Source: Rhodoferax sp. (GTDB lineage: Bacteria; Pseudomonadota; Gammaproteobacteria; Burkholderiales; Burkholderiaceae_C). From it: a stretch of DNA of 43,728 nucleotides. Numbering within the stretch: position 1 is the first letter of the stretch; the number at the start of each line of letters is the position of its first letter. The stretch lies in the NCBI GenBank assembly GCA_013791765.1, contig VMTC01000136.1, positions 1-43,728 on the forward strand, read 5' to 3'. The position numbers and the translations under genes were made by a program. Shown here in pieces: positions 7,452 to 15,680 of this stretch. Under the pieces are notes generated by a model, which had not been told where the DNA came from, did no database searches, and saw only the letters and a list, made by a program, of their open reading frames with translations.

Positions 7452-10127
7452 ATGAGTAGCCGTAACCTTGACTCATTGTTTAACCCCACCTCGATTGCGG
7501 TGTTCGGGGCCTCGCTGCGCGTCGGAACTGTAGGCACCACAGTCTGGCATAACCTGAGTCACGGCAACTACCAGGGCGCGTTGTACGCTGTCAACCCCAA
7601 GCACCGCAAGCTCGGCTCTCATCCGGTCGTGGCCAAGGCCGCTGATCTGCCTGAGGTCCCCGATCTGGCGGTGATCTGTACACCACCGGCCAGCGTGCCA
7701 GGCCTGATCGAGGCCCTGGGCCGCTTGGGCACGCGCGCCGCCGTGGTGATGACGGCAGGCATGACCGTCCAGCAAAAACAGGCCATGTTGAACGCCGCCA
7801 GCACCCATTTATTGCGTATTTTGGGGCCCAACTGCATCGGGCTGCTGGCACCGCACCAGGGCTTGAACGCCAGTTTTTCCCACATTGATACACAGCCCGG
7901 TGAGCTCGCCTTTGTGTCGCAGTCCGGCGCCTTGGTCACGGCTATGCTGGACTGGGCGCAGGGGCGCGGCATCGGCTTCTCGTACTTTGTCTCGCTGGGT
8001 GAACACGCGGATGTGGACTTTGGCGACATGCTGGACTACCTGGCCAGCGACGCCAAAACCCGTGCCATTCTGTTGTATGCCGAATCGATCGACTCGCCGC
8101 GCAAGTTCATGTCGGCGGCGCGCGCGGCGGCGCGCAACAAGCCGGTCATTGTGGTCAAAGCCGGGCGCTCGGCACCGGGCCAACTGGCCGCTGCCTCGCA
8201 CACCGGCGCGCTGGCCGGCTCCGACATGGTGTTTGAGGCGGCCATTGCGCGCGCCGGTATGTTGCGCGTCAACACCTTGCAAGAACTGTTTTTGGCAGCA
8301 GAGACGCTCTCGCGTTTCCGCACCAACAGCAGCGACAGCATGACCATTCTGACCAATGGCGGTGGGGCGGGGGTGATGGCGGCCGATGCGGCGGCCTATG
8401 CCGGCGTCAAACTGGCAGAGCTCAGCGACAGCACACGCCAGAAGCTCGACGCCGTACTGCCCGCCAACTGGTCGCACGCCAACCCGGTCGACATCATTGG
8501 CGACGCGCCGGTGGCACGCTATGCGCAGGCCTTAAAAATCCTAAAAGACGACGCCAGCAGCGGGGCGATTCTTTTCATTCACGCCCCCACGGCCATTGTG
8601 CCCAGTGCCGACATTGCCCGGGCCCTGGTGCCCATAGCCCAGCCTCAACCGGGTGCGGCGCCCCGGCTGATGAGCTGCTGGTTGGGTGACAAGGCGGTGG
8701 CGCAGGCGCGCCAGGTGTTTCAGGCCGCGGGCATTGCCACCTATGACACGCCCGAGCTGGCCATACGCGCGTTTTCCATGTTGCAGCGCTATCGGCGCAA
8801 CCAGGCTGAACTCATCGAGACGCCGCCAGCCTTGCTGGCCGACTTGCGTCCCGACACAGCGACCATCCGCAAGCTGGTGCTGGACGCCTTGGCCAGCGGG
8901 CGTGAACTCCTGACCGAACCCGAGGCAAAGGCAGTGCTCGATGCCTGCCACATTCCGGTGGTACCGACCCGGCGCATCCGTCCGACGGCGGCGGCGGCGG
9001 TCAAGGCCGCCGTGGCGATCGGTTTCCCGGTCGTGTTGAAGGTCTTGTCGGATGACATCTCACACAAGTCGGACGTGGGCGGGGTCGCGCTGAATTTACA
9101 CGACGAGGCCGACGTGCGCGCCGCCGCGCGGGCCATGCTCGCGCGCATCAAGCGCCAGCAGCCGGGCGCGCGTCTTCAGGGCTTCACGGTCCAGGCGATG
9201 GTGCAGCGTGAGCATGCGCAGGAGCTGATTGTGGGCAGCACCATCGACCCGGTGTTTGGTCCCGTCATCCTGTTTGGCCAGGGCGGCACGGCGGTTGAAG
9301 TCACCGCCGATCGCGCAGTCGCTTTGCCGCCGCTCAATGTGCCGCTGGCCAAAGCACTGGTGTCACGCACCCGGGTGGCGCGCCTGCTGGCCGGTTGGCG
9401 CGACACGCCCGCGGCAGACGAGGCGGCGCTGCATCAGGTGCTGGTCGCGGTGTCGCAGTTGCTCGCTGAGGTTCCCGAGATCGCCGAGCTCGACATCAAC
9501 CCTTTGATTGTCAACTTTGAGGGCGCGATGGCGCTTGATGCGCGTATCCGCCTGAGTGCCGCCACGCCGGCCGGGGCCAATAATTTCGCCATCCGGCCCT
9601 ATCCGGCGCAACTGGAAGAAACCGTCCAGTGGCAGGGGCGCGCGCTGCTCTTGCGCCCGATTCGGCCCGAGGACGAGACCTCACACATGGATTTTTTACA
9701 GCACCTGGACCCGGAAGACATTCGGATGCGGGTCTTTTACACCCGGCGCAGCATCGAGCGCTCAGAGCTGGCGCGGCTGGTGCAAATTGATTACGCGCGC
9801 GAAATGGCTTTTGTGGCGCAGGCGCCCGGCCCGGACGGCCAGTTGCAGACCCTGGGTGTGGCGCGCGCCATGGTGGACCCGGACAACGTGGACGCCGAGT
9901 TTGGCGTGATCGTGCGCTCGGAGCTCAAGGGCACGGGTCTGGGTCGCCTGTTGATGGACAAGCTGGTGGCCTACTTGCGTGCCCAGGGCACCCAGCGGCT
10001 GGTGGCCACGGTGCTTGACCATAACGAGCGCATGCTCAAGCTGGCCCGGGCCATGGGCTTTCAGGAAGACCCCACCAAGAAAGACGGGGGCGAGGGCACC
10101 AAAGGCATCTTCCTGCTGCTCACTTGA
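7452..10127 (+). CDS. NDP-forming acyl-CoA synthetase fused to GNAT acetyltransferase
   Basis: This is an 891-residue multidomain protein. The CoA-binding Rossmann domain (~1-130, NPTSIAVFGAS) is followed by a succinyl-CoA-ligase-like domain (~150-300) with the SHTGALAG segment; His250 is the expected phosphorylated residue. A second ligase-like domain follows, then an ATP-grasp domain (~480-700: FPVVLKVLSDDISHKSDVGG, ELIVGSTIDPVFGPVILFGQ). A C-terminal GNAT domain (~720-891) carries the acetyl-CoA loop LKGTGLG at ~825-831. The same architecture occurs in PatZ/Pat lysine acetyltransferases. Retention of His250 leaves true acyl-CoA synthetase activity possible. The gene overlaps the convergent DUF2788 gene by 8 nt at its 3' end. 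Confidence 0.9.
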   Translation: MSSRNLDSLFNPTSIAVFGASLRVGTVGTTVWHNLSHGNYQGALYAVNPKHRKLGSHPVVAKAADLPEVPDLAVICTPPASVPGLIEALGRLGTRAAVVMTAGMTVQQKQAMLNAASTHLLRILGPNCIGLLAPHQGLNASFSHIDTQPGELAFVSQSGALVTAMLDWAQGRGIGFSYFVSLGEHADVDFGDMLDYLASDAKTRAILLYAESIDSPRKFMSAARAAARNKPVIVVKAGRSAPGQLAAASHTGALAGSDMVFEAAIARAGMLRVNTLQELFLAAETLSRFRTNSSDSMTILTNGGGAGVMAADAAAYAGVKLAELSDSTRQKLDAVLPANWSHANPVDIIGDAPVARYAQALKILKDDASSGAILFIHAPTAIVPSADIARALVPIAQPQPGAAPRLMSCWLGDKAVAQARQVFQAAGIATYDTPELAIRAFSMLQRYRRNQAELIETPPALLADLRPDTATIRKLVLDALASGRELLTEPEAKAVLDACHIPVVPTRRIRPTAAAAVKAAVAIGFPVVLKVLSDDISHKSDVGGVALNLHDEADVRAAARAMLARIKRQQPGARLQGFTVQAMVQREHAQELIVGSTIDPVFGPVILFGQGGTAVEVTADRAVALPPLNVPLAKALVSRTRVARLLAGWRDTPAADEAALHQVLVAVSQLLAEVPEIAELDINPLIVNFEGAMALDARIRLSAATPAGANNFAIRPYPAQLEETVQWQGRALLLRPIRPEDETSHMDFLQHLDPEDIRMRVFYTRRSIERSELARLVQIDYAREMAFVAQAPGPDGQLQTLGVARAMVDPDNVDAEFGVIVRSELKGTGLGRLLMDKLVAYLRAQGTQRLVATVLDHNERMLKLARAMGFQEDPTKKDGGEGTKGIFLLLT

Positions 10128-10332
10128 TGCCGATCGCCCACTGAATCAAATACTTCGCCGCGAAGCCGGTCAGGCCGAAAGCCAGCCCCAGAAAGAGGAC
10201 GAAGGTGCCAAATTTGCCCGCCTTCGATTCCCAGGCCAGGTGGCCAATGATAAACAGCATGTAGAGCATGAAGGCACCCACGCCAAAGCTCAAGCCGAAC
10301 GCGGCAATTTGCTCTTCCGAATAGCCAAACAT
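10120..10332 (-). CDS. DUF2788 small membrane protein
   Basis: This 70-residue protein has two transmembrane helices (about residues 8-30 and 40-66: GLSFGVGAFMLYMLFIIGHLA in part, and GTFVLFLGLAFGLTGFAAKYL in part). Length and sequence match the DUF2788 family of beta- and gammaproteobacteria, whose function is unknown. Its ATG overlaps the stop codon of the upstream DUF2189 gene by one base (TGATG), which suggests translational coupling. The 3' end overlaps the convergent acyl-CoA synthetase gene. Confidence 0.82.
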   Translation of the reverse strand: MFGYSEEQIAAFGLSFGVGAFMLYMLFIIGHLAWESKAGKFGTFVLFLGLAFGLTGFAAKYLIQWAIGIK

Positions 10333-11177
10333 CAGCGCCGCTCCTGGTCAAGTGCATCGCGCCGGGGCAGGCCGGTGCAATCTACCAGATCGCGGTAGGC
10401 ATGCCAGCTGGCATGGCCCAGCAGCGGCATCAGCAACACCAGACCGAGCAGCGCCGTCGCCATGCCGAGCAGCGTTATGCCCATGATCAGCGCGGCCCAG
10501 AGGGCCATGGGCAAGGGATTGGCCAGCACCGCGCGCCAACTGGTCAGCACGGCCGGCAACAAGCCAAGCCGCCGATCCAGCAGCAAGGGAATGGTCACCA
10601 CCGTCGAGGCAAAAATAGGCCCTGCCAAGACGCCGCCCAGCAGCAGCCACAGCTCAAACAGAAAGCCACTGCGCGCCAGCATCACGTGCTGTACAAAGTC
10701 GCCGGGGTTGTTGATCGGCACTGGCGCCAGCCAGGTGATGAGCGCGGCCGAGGTCAGCACCCAGCCCGTTCCGGCCAGCGCCAGCAAGGCGCCGAACTGC
10801 ACCAGGCTCCAGTAGTCGTTGCCCCACTTGTTGAGGTGTTGGTTTTGCCAGTTCAGCCAGGTTTTCAGCACCACGCTGGCCTGGGCTGGCTCGCCGCGTT
10901 CCAGCGCCCGGCTCAAGGCATACAGGCTCGATGCCAGCACCGGCGCGACCACCAAAAAGCCCGACAGGGCACCAGCGAGCAACCAGAAGCGGTTGTGGGT
11001 GCCGGCCACAATGGCAGCGCCCACCAGCGCCAGCGCCAGCCCGTGCGCCAGACTGATCCAGCCGCAGCGGCGCAGGTCGCGCCAACCCAGTCGCAGCCAG
11101 TGCAGCGGTCGGTTCAATTGAATGCTGCGCACGGGGGGCAGCGCGAGGGAGGCAGGCGGCGGTGTGGAGGGATGCAT
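10332..11177 (-). CDS. DUF2189 integral membrane protein
   Basis: This 281-residue protein has about six transmembrane helices. A short cytoplasmic N-terminus (NRPLHWLRLGWRDLRRCGW) precedes SLAHGLALALVGAAIVAG and further hydrophobic pairs ending in MGITLLGMATALLGLVLLM. The WLRLGWRDL motif at the start and the late GHASWHAYRDLV are characteristic of DUF2189. The function is unknown. It is co-transcribed and translationally coupled with the DUF2788 gene downstream, and divergent from the glutaredoxin-like gene. Confidence 0.85.
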   Translation of the reverse strand: MHPSTPPPASLALPPVRSIQLNRPLHWLRLGWRDLRRCGWISLAHGLALALVGAAIVAGTHNRFWLLAGALSGFLVVAPVLASSLYALSRALERGEPAQASVVLKTWLNWQNQHLNKWGNDYWSLVQFGALLALAGTGWVLTSAALITWLAPVPINNPGDFVQHVMLARSGFLFELWLLLGGVLAGPIFASTVVTIPLLLDRRLGLLPAVLTSWRAVLANPLPMALWAALIMGITLLGMATALLGLVLLMPLLGHASWHAYRDLVDCTGLPRRDALDQERR

Positions 11178-11269
11178 GATTGTTGGCAGTTTAGTGCTCG
11201 GGTTCGGACAGCACCAGCGCTGGCAGCTGGCACAGCATAATGCCTGGCTTTTAGCCCCAGGAGATTGCC

Positions 11270-11635
11270 ATGCCGCGCCCGATACTTGTCGAAGCCAACA
11301 TCCACCCCGCCATTCGGGACAAAATTGCCAGCCACGAGCAAAGCATTGTGCGAGAGGTGCAAGCCGCCGTCGCGAAACACCCGGTCGTCGTTGTGGGTAT
11401 GGCCATGAACCCCTTCCCCAAGAAGGCGCGCAAAGCCCTGGCCGCAGCCGGCGTGGCCCATCACTATCTCGAATACGGCAATTACTTTAACCACTGGCGC
11501 CAGCGCAACGCCCTCAAACTGTGGACCGGCTGGCCCACCATGCCCATGATCTTCGTTAAGGGGGTGCTGGTCGGCGGCGCCGCTGATCTGCAAAAACTGA
11601 TTAACAGCGGCGAATTGAAGCAGCTGCTGGGCTAA
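11270..11635 (+). CDS. Glutaredoxin-like protein lacking the catalytic cysteine
   Basis: This 121-residue protein follows the monothiol glutaredoxin pattern. The strand VVVVGMAMNPFPKKARKAL occupies the place where Grx4-type proteins have the CGFS site; the conserved WPTMPMIFVKG cis-proline loop and GGAADLQKLINSGEL follow. The active-site region reads MNPF with no cysteine. The whole protein has no cysteine at all, so thiol redox or CGFS-type Fe-S ligation is impossible by the usual mechanism. Similar cysteine-less members exist in related bacteria as far as I recall. GSH-binding surfaces (WPT) are kept, so a binding or scaffold role is possible. A purine-rich AGGAGA lies before ATG 11270. Confidence 0.8.
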   Translation: MPRPILVEANIHPAIRDKIASHEQSIVREVQAAVAKHPVVVVGMAMNPFPKKARKALAAAGVAHHYLEYGNYFNHWRQRNALKLWTGWPTMPMIFVKGVLVGGAADLQKLINSGELKQLLG

Positions 11636-11643
11636 GTCGTCGA

Positions 11644-11686
11644 GAAAAAAAAGAAAGGCCGGCATCCGCACACGCGTACGCCGACC
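11644..11686 (-). terminator. Rho-independent terminator after the Spy-like gene
   Basis: On the minus strand, GGTCGGC (11686-11680) can pair with GCCGGCC (11663-11657) with one G.U pair. The stem is followed by TTTCTTTTTTTT. It lies 29 nt after the stop codon of the Spy-like gene. Confidence 0.65.
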
Positions 11687-11714
11687 GCTCTTTTGTTACC
11701 GGGCTTTTGCTGCG

Positions 11715-12269
11715 TTACAACTTTGGAGCCGGGGCGCCCAAGGGCATCTTGTGACCCCGATGGCCGCTCATGCGCCCTTCTTGGCTGAAGTGACGCGTGG
11801 TGCTGGCGTCAAACATTTTTTGCTGCTCGGGCGTCAACACGGCATAAAAGGCCTTGGTGGCTTCGCCGCGCTGCGCCATCGCGGCAGTCATGTCGGTCAT
11901 GCGTTTGGTGTGCAGGGCCTGCATGGTGTCAATGCGCTCGGGCGTCGACAGCTTGGCAAGTTGCTCACGGTCCGGGCGGTTGGCCAGCATGGCACCGGTG
12001 GGCTTCATGGCGGCGGCAAAAGTCGTCCAGGCGCCCTCTTGGGCCGCTGTGAGCTTGAGCTGCGTCTTGAGGGCAGCCGCGCGCTGTTCCATGCGGGCCT
12101 GCATCTTGGCAGGGTCCATTTTGCCCATGCGCTGATGCTGCATGCCGCCATGCATGCCGCCCTGGCCCATCATGCAGTCTTGGCCAGCGCCCGGCACTTG
12201 CGAAAAAGCGGCAAAGCCTGCTGTAGCCAAAGCGGCAGCGAGTAAAACAGGTTTGAAGAATGATTTCAT
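11715..12269 (-). CDS. Spy/CpxP-like periplasmic protein (LTXXQ family)
   Basis: This 184-residue protein has a Sec signal peptide (MKSFFKPVLLAAALATAGFAAFS, cleavage probably after the alanine/serine stretch). A Met/His/Gly/Gln-rich segment follows (MMGQGGMHGGMQHQRMGKM). The body is helical and contains the family motif twice, as LTAAQEGAWTTF and LTPEQQKMFD. Spy and CpxP relatives are periplasmic chaperones or stress sensors. The Met/His-rich segment suggests metal binding (inference), though there is no direct link to the copper genes 8 kb away. The ATG at 12269 has AAGGAGC upstream; a longer in-frame start would spoil the signal peptide. A terminator follows. Confidence 0.85.
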   Translation of the reverse strand: MKSFFKPVLLAAALATAGFAAFSQVPGAGQDCMMGQGGMHGGMQHQRMGKMDPAKMQARMEQRAAALKTQLKLTAAQEGAWTTFAAAMKPTGAMLANRPDREQLAKLSTPERIDTMQALHTKRMTDMTAAMAQRGEATKAFYAVLTPEQQKMFDASTTRHFSQEGRMSGHRGHKMPLGAPAPKL

Positions 12270-12344
12270 CAGAAGCTCCTTAAGGTTCAGTCTGATGCAC
12301 AAAACTCGGCATCAGGTGAAATTCAGTTTGCGCCCAGCGTGTAT

Positions 12345-12388
12345 CGGCGTCATGACGCCGGCTACTGCCTTTGTAAAGTTAAGTTACA
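12345..12388. promoter_or_regulatory. Two palindromes in the divergent spy-like / rdgC promoter region
   Basis: A perfect 16-nt palindrome CGGCGTCATGACGCCG lies at 12345-12360. A second dyad TGTAA-N7-TTACA lies at 12372-12388. Both lie between the divergent genes and look like operator sites. The binding proteins are unknown. Confidence 0.45.
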
Positions 12389-12457
12389 CGATTGATACCT
12401 CAATTGATGGGATGATGGACGCCTGTCAAGTTGAATCATTTATTGGAAAGAGTGCAA

Positions 12458-13354
12458 GTGTTCAAGAACATCATCGTGTATCGAATTGGGGCGGGCTGGT
12501 CTGCCACTGTGGCGCAAATGCAGGAGGGACTTGAACTCGACCGCTTCGTCGAATGTGGCGCCTCACAGGAAAAATCTGTCGGTTGGGTCGAGCCCCGGGG
12601 CGAGGCGCATGGTCCGCTGCTGGAGGCCGTGGCCGGTCAATTGATTTTGAAATTGATGGTCGAGTCCCGCGCCCTGCCGGGCTCGGTGGTCGCGCGCAAG
12701 GTCAAGGAACGCGTGGCACAGATCGAGGCCAGCACCGGGCGCAAACCCGGCAAGAAGGAAATCCGCGACCTGAAAGATGACATCCGGCTCGAACTCCTGC
12801 CGATGGCCTTCACCAAACAGGCTGCGACACTGGTCTGGCTGGACCCGCAGGACCGTTGGCTGGTGATTGACGCCTCCAGCCAGGCGCGCGCCGATGAAGT
12901 GGTCACGATGCTGGTGAAGTCGCTCCCCGGCCTGGCCGTGACGCTGCTCAACACCCAGGTCTCGCCCACAGCGGCCATGTCCGAGTGGCTGGTCAGCCAG
13001 GAGCCCCCAAGCGGCTTCACGGTGGACCGCGAGTGCGAACTCAAAGCCGCCGATGAATCCAAGGCGGTGGTGCGCTATGCGCGCCACCCCCTCGACAATG
13101 ACGAAGTCAAGCAGCACGTCATCGGTGGCAAGCTGCCAACTCGCCTGGCGCTCACCTGGGATAGCCGCGTGTCATTCGTCCTGACCGAGGGCCTGCAACT
13201 CAAGAAGCTGGCGTTTCTGGAGGTGGTGTTTGAAGGCGCCTCGGCCGGCAAAGACGATGGCTTTGACACCGATACCGCCATTGCCACCGGTGAACTGCGC
13301 AAACTGCTGCCTGATTTGCTTCAGGCGCTGGGCGGCGAGGTGGTGCTAGCCTGA
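12458..13354 (+). CDS. rdgC: Recombination-associated protein RdgC
   Basis: This is a 298-residue protein (E. coli RdgC is 303). It has the family start FKNIIVYRIG, then GWVEPRGEAHGPL, LLPMAFTKQAATLVWLDP and the C-terminal VVFEGASAGKDDGFDTD. RdgC forms a toroidal dimer that binds DNA non-specifically and restrains RecA-mediated recombination. I chose GTG 12458 because it gives the family-typical N-terminus and is preceded by GGAAAGAG; an upstream TTG at 12431 would add nine atypical residues. No operon partner is evident. Confidence 0.92.
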   Translation: MFKNIIVYRIGAGWSATVAQMQEGLELDRFVECGASQEKSVGWVEPRGEAHGPLLEAVAGQLILKLMVESRALPGSVVARKVKERVAQIEASTGRKPGKKEIRDLKDDIRLELLPMAFTKQAATLVWLDPQDRWLVIDASSQARADEVVTMLVKSLPGLAVTLLNTQVSPTAAMSEWLVSQEPPSGFTVDRECELKAADESKAVVRYARHPLDNDEVKQHVIGGKLPTRLALTWDSRVSFVLTEGLQLKKLAFLEVVFEGASAGKDDGFDTDTAIATGELRKLLPDLLQALGGEVVLA

Positions 13355-13525
13355 ACGGGCAGTCAAAGCAGGAGTGCCTGCAAGTGATCGCACAGCGCCT
13401 TAGCTGCCATATCTTGCACGGCGGCTTGTTGCGACAAGCCTGAGACCTGTTCGAGGTCGGGGCGATGCATGCGCCTTTTTGGCTCTTATAGCAAGCACAA
13501 CAGGTGGCGGTCCGTTTGAAATAGT

Positions 13526-13539
13526 TTGATCAGCGTCAA
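13526..13539. promoter_or_regulatory. FNR/ANR-type box
   Basis: TTGATCAGCGTCAA matches the FNR/ANR consensus TTGAT-N4-ATCAA with one mismatch. It lies 59 nt before the start codon of the haem lipoprotein gene, so oxygen-regulated expression is a reasonable inference. Confidence 0.6.
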
Positions 13540-13597
13540 AGAATGTTGCTATGCTGCGGTCTTCGTTGTCAACTAACGTTAAAAAAAGGAAGCCATC

Positions 13598-14671
13598 ATG
13601 AAGAAAACTTCTCGACTTTCCCTAAGTGCCGTGACCCTTGCGACGCTGGCCCTGGTTGGCTGTCAATCAGTGGAGGACAAGGTATCGCCAGACTCGCTGG
13701 TGGCCACGTTCACGGGTATGGCACCCAACCTGGCTGCCGGTGCCGCTGATCCGGTTTGGGCCAAGGCCAAACCACTGTCGGCAGAGTTGACGGGCGGTAT
13801 CAATTTTGGTGCCGCACCCGGCAAGAAAGGCGAGTCCGCCGTCACCCTCAAGGCGGCCTACACCACAGACATGCTGTACCTGCTGATTCAGTATAAGGAC
13901 CCGACCAATTCGGTTCGGCGCATGCCCTACCAAAAGCAGGCCGATGGCTCCTGGAAAAAGTTGAAAGACCCGGCAGACAAGGGTGGCGACGACAACATGT
14001 ACTACGAAGACAAGTGGTCCATGATCTGGCCGACCAATGAGGCGACTGCCAAACAATTTGACAAGGAAGGCTGTGCCATGGCCTGCCACGAAGGTCAAAC
14101 CAAACCTTATGGCAACAAGTACACCAACATGCCAGGGCAGTTGCTGGACATGTGGCACATGAAGGGCCAGCGCACCGGGCCGTTAGGCTTTGTGGATGAC
14201 CAGTACACCGACAGCACCCGGTACGACCCTAAAACGGCGCCCGGCGCCGGTCGCAAGGGCGACCCAGGGCCCGTTGGTGGTGAATACACCAACGTCCCAT
14301 TGGTCAATGGCGTTCCTCAGTTCATGGGACGTGACGCCAAGGCCGCCAACGCCGGTGGCACCTACTACATCAAGCGCGGTGAGGAAGTGGCGTTTGACGA
14401 CAGCAAATTCAAAGCTGGCGATGAGGTCTCGTCAATCCTCATCAACCCACTGACAGGCACCGATCGGGGTGATGTGCGCGTGGCCAACAGCTACGCCAAC
14501 GGCATGCACACCTCGGTGGTCAGCCGCAAGCTGGTAACGGGCAGCAAGTTTGACGTGCAGTTCACTGACATGGCCGCACGCTACGGCTTTGGCTTTGCTG
14601 CCTTTGACAACGCGCAGGTTCGCCACGCCACGTCGGATGATCCGATGTACCTGGTCTTCGGTAAGAAGTAA
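13598..14671 (+). CDS. Ethylbenzene-dehydrogenase-related (EB_dh) haem lipoprotein
   Basis: This 357-residue exported protein has a lipoprotein signal peptide ending in LALVGC, with lipidated Cys22. The body matches the EB_dh / cytochrome c-552 haem-binding fold (EbdC-like): LKAAYTTDMLYLLIQYKD, MWHMKGQRTGP and a terminal FGFAAFDNAQ. A haem-attachment-like motif C159-A-M-A-C163-H164 has three residues between the cysteines instead of two (CX3CH). It is probably a membrane-anchored periplasmic electron carrier whose haem would be attached by the Ccm system encoded further on. An FNR-type box lies upstream and a terminator downstream, so it is monocistronic. Confidence 0.75.
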   Translation: MKKTSRLSLSAVTLATLALVGCQSVEDKVSPDSLVATFTGMAPNLAAGAADPVWAKAKPLSAELTGGINFGAAPGKKGESAVTLKAAYTTDMLYLLIQYKDPTNSVRRMPYQKQADGSWKKLKDPADKGGDDNMYYEDKWSMIWPTNEATAKQFDKEGCAMACHEGQTKPYGNKYTNMPGQLLDMWHMKGQRTGPLGFVDDQYTDSTRYDPKTAPGAGRKGDPGPVGGEYTNVPLVNGVPQFMGRDAKAANAGGTYYIKRGEEVAFDDSKFKAGDEVSSILINPLTGTDRGDVRVANSYANGMHTSVVSRKLVTGSKFDVQFTDMAARYGFGFAAFDNAQVRHATSDDPMYLVFGKK

Positions 14672-14688
14672 GCACGTTGCTGGTTTAG

Positions 14689-14712
14689 CCCGGGACACCC
14701 GTCTCGGGTTTT
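14689..14712 (+). terminator. Rho-independent terminator after the haem lipoprotein gene
   Basis: CCCGGGA (14689-14695) pairs with TCTCGGG (14702-14708) with one G.U pair and a 6-nt loop, followed by TTTT. It starts 18 nt after the stop codon. Confidence 0.6.
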
Positions 14713-15024
14713 GAACAAAGGGCTGGCCTGCTTTGACCAGCCCCAGCGGGTCTTGGTAGGGGCATGCTGATCATTTACATTGTGCACTCGCCAAAGATAT
14801 TCACACAGCGTCACGTCGAACGGGCGGGGGCGGTGCCAATGGTCACCATTGGCATTGGCATTGGCATCGGCCAGGCGGGTGGTTTGCTTTAGCAAAATTG
14901 CCCAGCGTCTCGAAGTTGCCGTTGATTGAAGCATCCTGGGGACAGGCAATCGGCGAGGCAATCAGAAAAGGCACGTGCCACCTCCATTTATAGACGACTG
15001 GTCTACTTGTGACATAATCGGGCC
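14713..15024. other. Gene-free stretch before the TetR gene, with palindrome and hexamer repeats
   Basis: No credible gene was found. It holds a perfect 19-nt inverted repeat GCCAATGGTCACCATTGGC (14835-14853) that runs into two more copies of the hexamer ATTGGC, then ATCGGC. At the right end is the TetR operator (14991-15005). No RNA gene was recognised. Confidence 0.6.
14991..15005. promoter_or_regulatory. Probable TetR/NemR-type operator 1
   Basis: TAGACGACTGGTCTA is a TAGAC-N5-GTCTA dyad 20 nt before the TetR start codon. A near-identical site precedes yqhD at 15681. It resembles the NemR box (TAGACC-N4-GGTCTA) but with a spacing one base shorter. Confidence 0.7.
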
Positions 15025-15645
15025 ATGACTCTTGATCAATCTGGCGCCAAACACCACATCCTCGATTGCGGCGAGCGCCTGATTGCGAGCAAAGGCTTTG
15101 TCGGTGTCGGTCTGGCCGAGATCCTGAGCGTGGCCGGCGTGCCCAAAGGTTCTTTTTATCATTATTTCGGTTCGAAAGAGCGCTTTGGCGAAGAGTTGCT
15201 GGTGCGCTACATGGCGCGCTACCTGGGCCGCCTTGACGCCCTGCTCAAGGCCGACGGCACACCGGCACGGGCGCGCCTGATGCGCTACTGGTCTTATTGG
15301 AACGTCACCCAATGCGCCATCACGACAGAGGCTTGCAGCGCGTCCGAAGTGGGCGCCAAGTGCCTGATCGTCAAGCTCAGCGCCGAAGTGGCCGATATTT
15401 CGGAGGCCATGCGCCTGAGCCTGCGCGATGGCACCGACCGCGTGGTGCAGCGCATTGCCCAATGCCTGGAAGAGGCGCGCGTGGACGGCTCGGTCCCCAT
15501 CACGCTGGCGCCCGACACGACCGCCCTGACGCTGTACGAACTGTGGCTCGGCGCCAGTTTGCTGGCCAAGCTGCGCCGCGATGGCAGCGCCTTTAATCAC
15601 GCTTTGCTCAGCACCGAATCGCTGCTCGGTTCACCCGGCATTTAA
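15025..15645 (+). CDS. TetR-family regulator, NemR-like
   Basis: This is a 206-residue regulator. The TetR HTH is at residues ~8-55 (VGLAEILSVAGVPKGSFYHYF, given here only in part of its length). A helical ligand domain follows. Cysteines at 15, 97, 104 and 113 could sense electrophiles, as the NemR cysteines do in E. coli (inference). The gene lies 100 bp before yqhD and a DJ-1 gene, and TAGNC-GACTG-GTCTA sites stand before both this gene and yqhD. I infer autoregulation plus control of the downstream aldehyde-detoxification genes. The ATG at 15025 is the natural start because it directly precedes the HTH helix. Confidence 0.85.
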   Translation: MTLDQSGAKHHILDCGERLIASKGFVGVGLAEILSVAGVPKGSFYHYFGSKERFGEELLVRYMARYLGRLDALLKADGTPARARLMRYWSYWNVTQCAITTEACSASEVGAKCLIVKLSAEVADISEAMRLSLRDGTDRVVQRIAQCLEEARVDGSVPITLAPDTTALTLYELWLGASLLAKLRRDGSAFNHALLSTESLLGSPGI

Positions 15646-15680
15646 GCGCCTGTTGGAATCCATTTTTTTCACCCATTTAC

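Noticed and set aside
11238-11262. Possible ninth copy of the dispersed element (TGGCTTTTAGCCCC) before the glutaredoxin-like gene
   Set aside because: The head matches, but there is no AGCTAT at the fixed 25-nt distance and the sequence runs into the ribosome-binding site.
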